From: Methylocystaceae bacterium | GTDB taxonomy: Bacteria; Pseudomonadota; Alphaproteobacteria; Rhizobiales; Beijerinckiaceae | DNA: 5,421 nucleotides | Assembly: GCA_003152255.1 (NCBI GenBank) | Contig: PLZT01000412.1 | Span: 13,017-18,437 of the forward strand | Direction: 5' to 3' | Shown here: one piece after another, positions 1 to 5,421 of the stretch | Numbering within the stretch: the stretch's first letter is position 1 | How the letters are laid out: each line of letters begins with the position of its first letter | Notes under the pieces: model-generated | Told to the model about the DNA's origin: nothing | The model's input: the letters and a program-made list of their open reading frames with translations, nothing else | Database searches by the model: none | Translations under genes and position numbers: made by a program

Positions 1-2
1 CG

Positions 3-545
3 CTGCGCGAGGGCGATATCGTCAACATCGACGTGACCTTTATCCTGGACGGCTGGCACGGCGACGCCTCGCGCATGTTCGGCGTCGGCGAAATCCCGCG
101 CCGCGCCCAGCGTCTGATCGACGTGACCTACGAGTCGCTGCTGCGCGGCATAGCGGCGGTCAAACCCGGCGCGACCACCGGCGACATCGGCGCGGCGATC
201 CAGACCTACGCCGAGGCCGAGCGCTGTTCGATCGTGCGCGATTTTTGCGGGCACGGACTCGGCCGGCTGTTCCACGACGAGCCGAATATTCTGCATTACG
301 GCCAGAAAGGCCAAGGCGTTCCGCTGCGCGCCGGCATGTTCTTCACGATCGAGCCGATGGTCAATCTCGGGCGTCCACAGGTCAAGATATTGTCGGACGG
401 CTGGACCGCGGTGACGCGCGACCGCTCGCTCTCGGCGCAATTCGAACATTCGGTCGGCGTGACCGAAACCGGCGTCGAGATATTCACCCTATCGCAGCTC
501 GGGCGCGACAATCCCACTCAGGCGACGCCGCCCGCCGCTCCATGA
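3..545 (+). CDS. map: Methionine aminopeptidase, type I (3' part; 5' end outside window)
   Basis: This is the C-terminal 180 residues of a cytosolic metallopeptidase that removes the initiator methionine from new proteins. The visible part opens in the conserved [10 protein letters not shown] strand. All five metal ligands of the pita-bread fold are present: Asp10 (NIDVT), Asp21 (GDASRM), His84 (CGHGLG), Glu117 (TIEPM) and Glu148 (QFEHS), numbered from the first full codon. Their spacings of 11, 63, 33 and 31 residues equal those of E. coli MetAP D97, D108, H171, E204 and E235, so the catalytic core is intact and roughly 87 N-terminal residues lie off the left edge. His91 (FHDEP) matches the second active-site histidine. 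There is no N- or C-terminal fusion in the visible part. The TGA stop at 543-545 overlaps the ATG of radC, so the two are probably co-transcribed and translationally coupled. The identification is very secure; only the start is unseen. Confidence 0.97.
   Translation: MREGDIVNIDVTFILDGWHGDASRMFGVGEIPRRAQRLIDVTYESLLRGIAAVKPGATTGDIGAAIQTYAEAERCSIVRDFCGHGLGRLFHDEPNILHYGQKGQGVPLRAGMFFTIEPMVNLGRPQVKILSDGWTAVTRDRSLSAQFEHSVGVTETGVEIFTLSQLGRDNPTQATPPAAP
542..545 (+). promoter_or_regulatory. ATGA stop/start overlap coupling map and radC
   Basis: The radC start ATG (542-544) overlaps the map stop TGA (543-545). The bases just upstream are C-rich and carry no clear purine-rich ribosome binding site. Ribosomes finishing map probably re-initiate on radC, so the two products would be made from one message. 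Confidence 0.75.
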
Positions 546-1279
546 GCCGCGCGCGCGACAGGCAAAGCGACAAGCCCGTGGCGGTCCAGGGGCTGAGCGA
601 GGCGGCGACGCCGCATTTTCACGGCCACCGCCAACGCCTGCGCGACCGCTTCATGGAGGCCGGCGGCGCGGCGCTGGCCGATTACGAACTGTTGGAACTG
701 TTGCTGTTTCGCGCCATAGCGCGCCGCGACGTAAAACCTCTGGCCAAGGCGTTGATCGCCCGCTTCGGCTCCTTTAGCGAGGTCATCGCCGCGCGCCCCG
801 AACGGCTGCGCGAGATCGATGGGCTCGGCGAGGCGGCAATTTGCGAAATCAAGCTGGTCGAGGCCGCGGCGCGCAAATTGGCGCGCGGCGCGCTGGAGAA
901 GCGCACGGTGCTCTCCTCTTTCATCGAGGTGATCGACTATTGCCGCACCGCCATGGCCTATGCCGAGCGCGAGGAGTTTCGCGTGCTGTTTCTCGACAAG
1001 CGCAACGGGCTGATCGCCGATGAAGTGCAGGGCGTCGGCACCGTCGACCATACGCCGGTCTATCCGCGCGAGGTGGTGCGCCGCGCTTTGGAGCTCGGCT
1101 CCTGCGCCTTGATCCTGGCGCATAACCACCCCTCAGGCGATCCGACGCCCTCGACCGCCGACATTCGCATGACGCATGACATCATAAACATCGCCCAGCC
1201 CTTCGGCATTGTCGTGCACGATCATTTGATCGTCGGACGCAATGGCCACTCCAGTCTGAAGGGCCTCAAGATGATCTAA
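542..1279 (+). CDS. radC: RadC family JAMM/MPN-domain protein (UPF0758)
   Basis: The 245-residue product is of normal RadC length. Residues 27-115 form the N-terminal helical part, with the family signature [13 protein letters not shown] (48-60) and a helix-hairpin-helix-like stretch [10 protein letters not shown] (91-100). Residues 122-245 form the JAB1/MPN domain. A complete JAMM zinc motif is visible: His194, His196, Ser204 and Asp207 in [14 protein letters not shown], with Glu161 as the likely catalytic acid, followed by the conserved HDHLIVG (226-232). The family was once called a DNA-repair protein, but that role has been withdrawn for E. coli and its true function is unsettled; a metal-dependent peptidase or nuclease-like activity is an inference. 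The open frame extends upstream to 245, but that part lies inside map. The ATG at 542, overlapping the map stop as ATGA, is the sensible start. No good Shine-Dalgarno precedes it, which fits translational coupling. Confidence 0.96.
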   Translation: MSRARDRQSDKPVAVQGLSEAATPHFHGHRQRLRDRFMEAGGAALADYELLELLLFRAIARRDVKPLAKALIARFGSFSEVIAARPERLREIDGLGEAAICEIKLVEAAARKLARGALEKRTVLSSFIEVIDYCRTAMAYAEREEFRVLFLDKRNGLIADEVQGVGTVDHTPVYPREVVRRALELGSCALILAHNHPSGDPTPSTADIRMTHDIINIAQPFGIVVHDHLIVGRNGHSSLKGLKMI

Positions 1280-1380
1280 GCCGCCTCAAAACTCCCCATG
1301 CGGGCGCGGCGCGAAGATGTTCGCCGGGCCGCCAGGACCGAGACTAAACGGCGCCTGTCTGATCCCGTGCTGCTGCCTCA
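1280..1380. other. Convergent intergenic gap between radC and the porin gene
   Basis: Both flanking genes end here. No hairpin followed by a T-run, as in a classical intrinsic terminator, is visible on either strand. The best stem is imperfect: CGGC (1307-1310) and GAA (1313-1315) face TTCGCCG (1320-1326) across a GATG loop, with a two-base bulge and no T-tract. The gap also contains the porin tail remnant described separately. Confidence 0.5.
1286..1330 (-). pseudogene. Remnant of an OprB-type porin C-terminus (14 codons plus stop)
   Basis: Read on the minus strand, this segment gives GPANIFAPRPHGEF and a TGA stop. The neighbouring porin ends GPANLFAARLHWQF and TGA. Nine of 14 residues are identical, with Ile/Leu and Glu/Gln as mild changes, and the DNA matches 1381-1425 without gaps at 33 of 45 positions. 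The match stops abruptly upstream of the Gly-Pro. The copy lies 95 bp downstream of the porin end, which is not a multiple of three, so it is not a read-through extension of that gene. It ends in an aromatic residue, as an outer-membrane barrel strand should. The likely reading is the tail of a second, tandem oprB paralogue whose body was lost, perhaps by recombination between copies. The segment is short, so chance or convergent base composition is not fully excluded. Confidence 0.5.
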
Positions 1381-3513
1381 TCAGAACTGCCAATGGAGGC
1401 GTGCCGCGAAAAGATTCGCGGGACCGCGCGTTGCGTTGTAGCCGGGGTCGACGATGAGCTGATAGTCGACGCCGACCTTGATGTTGGGCGTCAGAGCATA
1501 GTTGTAATAGGATTCCAGGATTTTCTCGAGTCCATAGGCGGGCAATTGCCCATCGCCGATGAGGATGCCAAGGCCTCCGGCCGCGAAATAGGCCTCGTGC
1601 GAATTGGCAAGACCGTTGACGATGCCGGCGAAGCCGAGCGTGTCGTCCGGCCGGCCCCAGTCCTTGCCGGAAATCGACACCCCCGCCTGTACGGTGCGGT
1701 CGATGTCGGCGAAATCCCAAGGCTCCACGCTGCCATCGGTGTAGCCGGCACGCGCGAAGAAGCCCACATTGTCCGAAACCTGCTGTTCGAGATTGACGCT
1801 GACGCCCGGTCGGTTACGGAATTTGCGGTCCAAGGCGAGGGCGAGGCTCGGGTCCATCCCCAACCAGTTCGCGGCGTTCACCGCGTCCTGAAAATTGCCC
1901 ATGCGACCGCGACTCAGGAAGCCGGTGACTTTCAGCTTGCCGGGCTGCCCCAAGAATTCGTGGCGCTCCTCGATTTCTCCGACCGCTTGAAACTGGCTCA
2001 AATTGGGGTCGAGGCCATAGGCTGGCCCATTGAGCGCCCCGCCCGCGGGCGTCGCCGAGAGGTCGAAAATCCCTGCGCGCACGGTCCAGCGGTCCTGATA
2101 CCACTCCGCCGCCGCGCCATAGGTGTACCCCCAGGCGTCGCCAGCGTAGTCGAACGTCCCCGCGTTGATCAGCGCCCAGTTCAGAAAGTCGCTCTTGGGA
2201 TTGTTGGCGTATTTGTTGGTGTCGAAAATATCGACGATGGCGAATTTGCCGACGGTGAACACGAGGCGATTTCTCGTCGGCTCTCCGGCGAATTGATTGA
2301 TGTCGGACTCCACCTTTTGCTTCTCGCCGCCAAGGTCGACGAATTGACGCAGGAAGTAGCGCTGCACGCGCGTGTAGGCAAAGGCGTCGCCGAGCTTGTA
2401 GGACTCCCCGCTTGGGAAGCCGGCCGCCCCGTGGGTGTTGGCGACGCCAAAGCCCTGGTCGATTTCCGGGTTGATCCACAATTCGGCGCCTTGCCAAAGG
2501 CGCAGGCCAGCGTAAAGCGTGACGTCGTTGGTTTCTCGGAAGTCGCCCGCGAGAGGCAGGCTGTTCGGCCCGTTCGAGGTCGCGCGGATTCTGGGATAGC
2601 CTTGGCCGACGAAGGTGGCCTGACCGTGCAAACTGACGCGGTCTTCGTCCGCCAGTGTCCATCCGCCCGACCGCGCCTCGGTCGCTCCCGACGGCGCCCC
2701 CGCTGCTCCGTCGCCAAAATGGTAGTTCACGCCCAAGCGCACCGTTTGCAGGGCGAAATCCGCGCGGAAAACCTCGTTGTTGGTCGGAAAGGCGACGTTC
2801 TTCGCGCCGAAGTTGGAGTACAGATATTCGAGCTTAGCCGTCCAGTTCGTGATGAGCGGAACTTCCAAGCCGGCGCCAACGACCCACCCGGACCGCGACA
2901 CGAAGGGAGAATCCGTCGTTCCACTCGAGATCTGCGTCAGCGTCTGCTGGTTCCGGGTCCAGGCGAAGCCGCCCGTGCCATATAGCAGCCAGTCGTTGAA
3001 CACGTAGCCCAAGCGGCCCCGCACGGTCCCCGAAGCCTGCATCGCTTCCATATAAGTCGCGGGCCCCAGCGACGGCGAAATAAAATTGGCCGTCGCGCCC
3101 GTGGATTGACCCGAAAGGTCGGGATAAGCGGGGAAGGTGAAGTCCGCTTCGAGCCCCAGGAGCACATGGGACGGCAGCAGAAAATTGTAGCCGCCCTGGA
3201 ATCCACCGAGGAAGCTGCCCGCCTCGGTGAATGTGTCAATCTGCTTCGCGAGGCTGCTCGAGCCCGCGATATCCGGACCCGACCAGTTCGAGCGCCCACC
3301 GGCGTAACCCAAATGACCGCCGACATAAAAGCCGTCCCATGCGAAAGGCGCCGCCGCGGGCGCCGAGTCGGCGGCCTTGTCGGCGGCGCGCGCCCCGGTA
3401 GCCGCGAGCGCCGCGTAGGCTAGCGCCGACAACAAAACGATGCCGCGAAAATGCTCCGACGACGCGTTTCGCAACAGTCGATCTGTTATATTCGTTCGCA
3501 CGGCTTCAGGCAC
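1381..3513 (-). CDS. Two-barrel outer-membrane porin: Omp25-like beta-barrel fused to OprB carbohydrate porin
   Basis: From the GTG at 3513 the product has 710 residues. Residues 1-43 look like a signal peptide with a long polar start, a hydrophobic core (GIVLLSALAYAALAA) and an Ala-Arg-Ala cleavage site before ADKAADS. Residues about 58-266 form a small outer-membrane barrel of the OMP_b-brl/Omp25 type: it opens with FAWDGFYVGGHLGYAGG and closes with a terminal strand VRLGVNYHF. A Gly/Ala/Ser linker of about 24 residues follows. Residues about 291-710 match the OprB carbohydrate-selective porin family, with LYAGLRLWQGAELW, NPEIDQGFG, GFPSGESYKLG, RYFLRQ, VGKFAIVDIFDTNKYA, FLNWALINAGTFDYAGDAWG and the final RLHWQF ending in Phe. 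OprB porins pass sugars and other small solutes passively across the outer membrane; the substrate here is unknown. A frame-open ATG at 3561 would give 726 residues, but it lies within the predicted promoter. The gene is convergent with radC and divergent from cstA. Confidence 0.92.
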   Translation of the reverse strand: MPEAVRTNITDRLLRNASSEHFRGIVLLSALAYAALAATGARAADKAADSAPAAAPFAWDGFYVGGHLGYAGGRSNWSGPDIAGSSSLAKQIDTFTEAGSFLGGFQGGYNFLLPSHVLLGLEADFTFPAYPDLSGQSTGATANFISPSLGPATYMEAMQASGTVRGRLGYVFNDWLLYGTGGFAWTRNQQTLTQISSGTTDSPFVSRSGWVVGAGLEVPLITNWTAKLEYLYSNFGAKNVAFPTNNEVFRADFALQTVRLGVNYHFGDGAAGAPSGATEARSGGWTLADEDRVSLHGQATFVGQGYPRIRATSNGPNSLPLAGDFRETNDVTLYAGLRLWQGAELWINPEIDQGFGVANTHGAAGFPSGESYKLGDAFAYTRVQRYFLRQFVDLGGEKQKVESDINQFAGEPTRNRLVFTVGKFAIVDIFDTNKYANNPKSDFLNWALINAGTFDYAGDAWGYTYGAAAEWYQDRWTVRAGIFDLSATPAGGALNGPAYGLDPNLSQFQAVGEIEERHEFLGQPGKLKVTGFLSRGRMGNFQDAVNAANWLGMDPSLALALDRKFRNRPGVSVNLEQQVSDNVGFFARAGYTDGSVEPWDFADIDRTVQAGVSISGKDWGRPDDTLGFAGIVNGLANSHEAYFAAGGLGILIGDGQLPAYGLEKILESYYNYALTPNIKVGVDYQLIVDPGYNATRGPANLFAARLHWQF

Positions 3514-3520
3514 TCGCGGG

Positions 3521-3529
3521 CTCTCCTCT
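3521..3529 (-). promoter_or_regulatory. Shine-Dalgarno deciding the porin GTG start
   Basis: On the minus strand these bases read AGAGGAGAG. The AGGAG core ends at 3523, nine bases before the GTG at 3513. That spacing is good for GTG 3513. The other candidate, ATG 3561, lies upstream of this site and cannot use it; a second in-frame GTG at 3501 would be about 21 bases away, which is too far. Confidence 0.75.
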
Positions 3530-3539
3530 ATGAAGAATC

Positions 3540-3568
3540 CATATACCCCGTACGCTCGCATTAGACAA
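3540..3568 (-). promoter_or_regulatory. Predicted sigma-70-type promoter of the porin gene
   Basis: On the minus strand a -35 box TTGTCT (3568-3563) is separated by exactly 17 bp from a -10 box TATATG (3545-3540). Each matches the housekeeping consensus at four of six positions. The expected transcription start is near 3533, giving a leader of about 20 bases that contains the ribosome binding site and leads straight to GTG 3513. The paired palindromes upstream would be centred near -60 and -91, typical activator positions. This is a sequence-only prediction. Confidence 0.5.
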
Positions 3569-3582
3569 AGCTTGGACGCCTC

Positions 3583-3603
3583 TGTTTGGAAGTCTTCCGT
3601 GAC
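3583..3603. repeat. Putative operator, copy 1 (proximal to porin)
   Basis: The 21-bp unit TGTTTGGAAGTCTTCCGTGAC contains the odd-length palindrome GGAAG-T-CTTCC (3588-3598, centre 3593). It matches copy 2 at 20 of 21 positions. Its centre is about 60 bp upstream of the predicted porin transcription start. It looks like a half of a double binding site for a dimeric transcription factor; the regulator is not identified. Confidence 0.6.
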
Positions 3604-3613
3604 GAAGGCCCTT

Positions 3614-3634
3614 TGTTTGGAAGTCTTCCATGAC
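3614..3634. repeat. Putative operator, copy 2 (distal to porin)
   Basis: This copy is identical to the first over 16 bases (TGTTTGGAAGTCTTCC), then differs by one base before the shared TGAC. The palindrome here extends to 13 bp, TGGAAG-T-CTTCCA (3618-3630, centre 3624). The two centres are 31 bp apart, close to three helical turns, so both sites face the same side of the DNA. The pair could serve the porin, the divergent cstA, or both. Confidence 0.6.
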
Positions 3635-3657
3635 AGTTATGTTACATCGTTGCGTCT

Positions 3658-3681
3658 TTCGTCCTTCGCGGCGAAGACGAA
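3658..3681. repeat. Inverted repeat / hairpin in the divergent control region
   Basis: TTCGTC (3658-3663) and TTC (3665-3667) face GAA (3673-3675) and GACGAA (3676-3681). The result is a nine-base-pair stem with one bulged C and a five-base loop, or ten pairs with a three-base loop. No T-run follows on either strand, so a terminator is unlikely. It may be a protein-binding site or a leader hairpin; function is unknown. Confidence 0.45.
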
Positions 3682-3811
3682 TTATCGGACGGGACTCGCG
3701 CGCGCCGCGCTTCCGCGCGATTTCGTGTAGACGCGATCCGCGCGGCAGAATATCTCTGCGCCGATTGACTTTTTTCGCGCCGAGGTTCGATCCCGGCCCA
3801 TAATCCCGTTA

Positions 3812-3834
3812 TTCTCTCCGCGGACGCGAGAGAA
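3812..3834 (+). promoter_or_regulatory. Leader hairpin upstream of cstA with a GGA loop
   Basis: TTCTCTC (3812-3818) pairs perfectly with GAGAGAA (3828-3834). Inside, after a bulged C, GC (3820-3821) pairs with GC (3826-3827), leaving the loop GGAC. The hairpin ends 26 bases before the cstA ATG. A second GGA lies in the Shine-Dalgarno. In E. coli, CsrA represses cstA by binding GGA motifs in the leader. The resemblance is suggestive only, because CsrA is not usual in alphaproteobacteria. Confidence 0.4.
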
Positions 3835-3844
3835 GAAACAGCCC

Positions 3845-3851
3845 TAAGGAT
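3845..3851 (+). promoter_or_regulatory. Ribosome binding site of cstA
   Basis: TAAGGAT contains the Shine-Dalgarno core AAGGA (3846-3850), ten bases before the ATG at 3861. It supports that ATG as the start of cstA. Confidence 0.65.
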
Positions 3852-3860
3852 CGCGCACGC

Positions 3861-5421
3861 ATGTCGACTGCTTCCCTTTCACCCGCCCGCAAGATTTTGG
3901 CCGTCCTGCTGTGGACCGCGATCGGCGCCGCCGCGGTGTTCGCGCTGTTCACGCTCGCCAATGCCCGCGGCGAGAGCGTCAACGCGCTGTGGCTGGTCAC
4001 CGCCGCCATCTGCGTCTATCTGATCGGCTATCGCTTTTATGCTTTGTTCATCGCGCGAAAGCTGTTGCGGCTCGACGCCAATCGCCCGACGCCCGCGCAT
4101 CGCCGCAACGACGGGCTCGACTATGTGCCGACCGACAAATACGTGCTGTTCGGCCATCATTTCGCGGCCATCGCCGGCGCCGGCCCGCTGGTCGGTCCCG
4201 TGCTCGCCGCGCAAATGGGTTATCTCCCCAGCGCGCTGTGGCTGATGATCGGCGTCGTCTTCGCCGGCGCGGTGCAGGACATGCTGGTCCTGTTCATTTC
4301 GACGCGCCGCGACGGCCGCTCGCTCGGCGATCTCGTCAAAACCGAAATGGGCGAAGCCGCGGGGCTGGTCGCCATGTTCGGCATTCTCGCGATCATGGTC
4401 ATTCTGCTCGCCGTGCTCGGCCTCGTCGTCATCAAGGCGCTGGCCGACAGTCCCTGGGGCGCCTTCACCGTTTTCGCGACATTGCCGATCGCGGTTCTCA
4501 TGGGCGTCTATGGGCGCTATCTGCGCCCTGGCCGCATCTTCGAGATGTCGCTGATCGGTTTCGTGCTGCTGATCGCCAGCCTCGCGCTGGGGCGCGAGGT
4601 CGCGCAAAGCGAGACTCTGGCGCCGCTGTTCACTTTCAAGGGCGAGACGCTGGCCTTCATGCTGATCGCCTATGGCTTCGTCGCCTCGGTGCTGCCGGTG
4701 TGGCTGCTGCTGGCGCCGCGCGACTATCTCTCGACCTTCCTCAAGATCGGCACGATCACCTCGCTGGCCATCGGCATTTTCATCGTCTGGCCGGATCTGA
4801 AAATGCCGGCGATCAGCCGCTTCGTCGACGGCACGGGGCCGGTGTTCGCCGGCAGTCTGTTTCCCTTCCTGTTCATCACCATCGCCTGCGGCGCGGTGTC
4901 GGGCTTTCACGCGCTGGTGGCGTCGGGCACGACGCCCAAGATGATCGGCGACGAGTCGCAGATTCCCTTCATCGGCTATGGCGCGATGCTGATGGAGTCC
5001 TTCGTCGCGATCATGGCGCTTTGCGCCGCCTGCGTGCTGGAGCCCGGCGTCTATTTCGCGATGAACAGCGCGCCGGCGCTGATCGGCTCGACGCCCGAGG
5101 CCGCCGCCAATGTGATCTCCGGCTGGGGCTTCGCGATCACGCCGCAAGGGCTCGCCGACATAGCGGCGCAGGTCGGCGAAAAGAGCATTCTCTCGCGCAC
5201 CGGTGGCGCGCCGACGCTCGCTGTCGGCATGGCGAAGATTCTTTCCTCCGCCATCGGCGGCTCTGGCGCCACGTCGTTCTGGTATCATTTCGCGATTCTG
5301 TTCGAGGCGCTGTTCATCCTGACCACGATCGACGCCGGCACGCGCGTCGCGCGCTTCATGATTCAGGATTTGGTCGGCAATTTCGTGCCCTCCTTCAATC
5401 GCAGCGGCGCGTGGATTCCCA
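3861..5421 (+). CDS. cstA: Carbon starvation protein CstA family transporter (3' end outside window)
   Basis: The first 520 codons are present with no stop, and the frame continues off the right edge; full family members run to about 690-720 residues. The product is an inner-membrane protein with many hydrophobic segments, the first at about 12-34 and 42-64. Family signatures are clear: DYVPTDKYVLFGHHFAAIAG (87-106), GPLVGPVLAAQMGYLP (108-123), AGAVQDMLVLFISTRR (135-150), LLAPRDYLSTFLKIG (283-297), ACGAVSGFHALVASGTTPKMI (342-362), GYGAMLMES (372-380) and FEALFILTTIDAGTR (481-495). CstA and its relative BtsT import pyruvate in E. coli, and CstA has also been linked to peptide use during carbon starvation. 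The substrate here is not shown by sequence; pyruvate or a similar small carbon source is the natural inference. A ribosome binding site precedes the ATG. The gene diverges from the porin, so outer- and inner-membrane uptake may be co-regulated. Confidence 0.94.
   Translation, partial: MSTASLSPARKILAVLLWTAIGAAAVFALFTLANARGESVNALWLVTAAICVYLIGYRFYALFIARKLLRLDANRPTPAHRRNDGLDYVPTDKYVLFGHHFAAIAGAGPLVGPVLAAQMGYLPSALWLMIGVVFAGAVQDMLVLFISTRRDGRSLGDLVKTEMGEAAGLVAMFGILAIMVILLAVLGLVVIKALADSPWGAFTVFATLPIAVLMGVYGRYLRPGRIFEMSLIGFVLLIASLALGREVAQSETLAPLFTFKGETLAFMLIAYGFVASVLPVWLLLAPRDYLSTFLKIGTITSLAIGIFIVWPDLKMPAISRFVDGTGPVFAGSLFPFLFITIACGAVSGFHALVASGTTPKMIGDESQIPFIGYGAMLMESFVAIMALCAACVLEPGVYFAMNSAPALIGSTPEAAANVISGWGFAITPQGLADIAAQVGEKSILSRTGGAPTLAVGMAKILSSAIGGSGATSFWYHFAILFEALFILTTIDAGTRVARFMIQDLVGNFVPSFNRSGAWIP

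Larger units (their letters stand above)
3514..3860. promoter_or_regulatory. Divergent control region between the porin and cstA genes
   Basis: This 347-bp stretch carries no convincing gene. From left to right it holds the porin leader and promoter, the two 21-bp palindromic repeats, a bulged hairpin (3658-3681), a 7-bp inverted repeat TCGCGCG/CGCGCGA (3696-3702 and 3714-3720), a 5-bp inverted repeat GCAGA/TCTGC (3745-3749 and 3755-3759), and the cstA leader. Toward cstA there is a clean -35-like TTGACT at 3765-3770 and a -10-like CATAAT at 3799-3804. They are 28 bp apart, too far to pair, so the cstA promoter is not resolved. Confidence 0.6.

Noticed and set aside
245..541. Upstream extension of the radC open frame
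   Set aside because: It overlaps the catalytic half of map in another frame and is Arg-rich nonsense. The RadC family begins near the ATG at 542.
1307..1326. Possible terminator hairpin after radC
   Set aside because: The stem is short and has a two-base bulge, there is no T-tract on either strand, and it overlaps the porin-tail remnant, which explains the base pattern as well.
1393..2985. 530-codon open frame on the plus strand
   Set aside because: It is antisense to the porin gene, whose Omp25-like and OprB motifs are unmistakable. The translation shows no recognisable domain.
3583..3634. The two repeats as the start of a CRISPR or transposon end
   Set aside because: There are only two copies, with a 10-bp spacer, no target-site duplication, no transposase and no cas gene. 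Their internal palindrome and 31-bp phasing fit operators better.
3440..3730. 96-codon plus-strand open frame spanning the porin 5' end and the spacer
   Set aside because: It overlaps the porin signal-peptide region in antisense, runs through the operator repeats (giving two similar peptide stretches) and has no recognisable domain or good ribosome binding site.
3765..3804. TTGACT and CATAAT as a cstA promoter
   Set aside because: The spacing between them is 28 bp, far from the usual 16-18, and no partner box with the right spacing was found for either one.
3879..5288. Long 469-codon open frame on the minus strand, rich in Arg, His, Asp, Glu and Gln
   Set aside because: It lies entirely antisense to cstA, whose conserved motifs fix the true frame. 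The low-complexity charged composition is what a GC-rich membrane-protein gene gives when read backwards. No ribosome binding site or family match was recognised.

Overview
The window reads as GC-rich chromosomal DNA from an alphaproteobacterium, most likely of the Hyphomicrobiales (Rhizobiales). A methylotroph-type or Bradyrhizobium-like relative is possible, but genus cannot be fixed from sequence reading alone. The basis is the codon usage, the map-radC gene pair, and a large porin that joins an Omp25-like small barrel to an OprB carbohydrate porin. No mobile element, CRISPR array, tRNA or rRNA gene was seen.

Layout: (1) 3-545 (+), the 3' two thirds of a type I methionine aminopeptidase gene (map), cut by the left edge. 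(2) 542-1279 (+), complete radC, overlapping map by ATGA. (3) 1280-1380, a short convergent gap that holds a degenerate second copy of the last codons of the neighbouring porin (1286-1330, minus). (4) 1381-3513 (-), a complete porin of about 710 residues: signal peptide, 8-strand-type barrel, linker, OprB barrel. The start is most likely GTG at 3513, after a strong Shine-Dalgarno and a well-spaced -35/-10 pair, not the upstream ATG at 3561. (5) 3514-3860, a divergent control region with two near-identical palindromic 21-bp repeats exactly 31 bp apart and several hairpin-forming inverted repeats. (6) 3861-5421 (+), the first 520 codons of a carbon starvation/pyruvate transporter gene (cstA/btsT family), running off the right edge.

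How it fits together: map and radC form a housekeeping pair read rightward. The porin and cstA diverge from a shared 347-bp control region. One encodes an outer-membrane pore for small solutes and the other an inner-membrane importer for small carbon compounds, so a carbon-acquisition locus under common control is plausible (inference). The items most worth a second look are the helically phased operator pair upstream of the porin, the leftover porin C-terminus just past the porin stop, and the two-barrel architecture of the porin.
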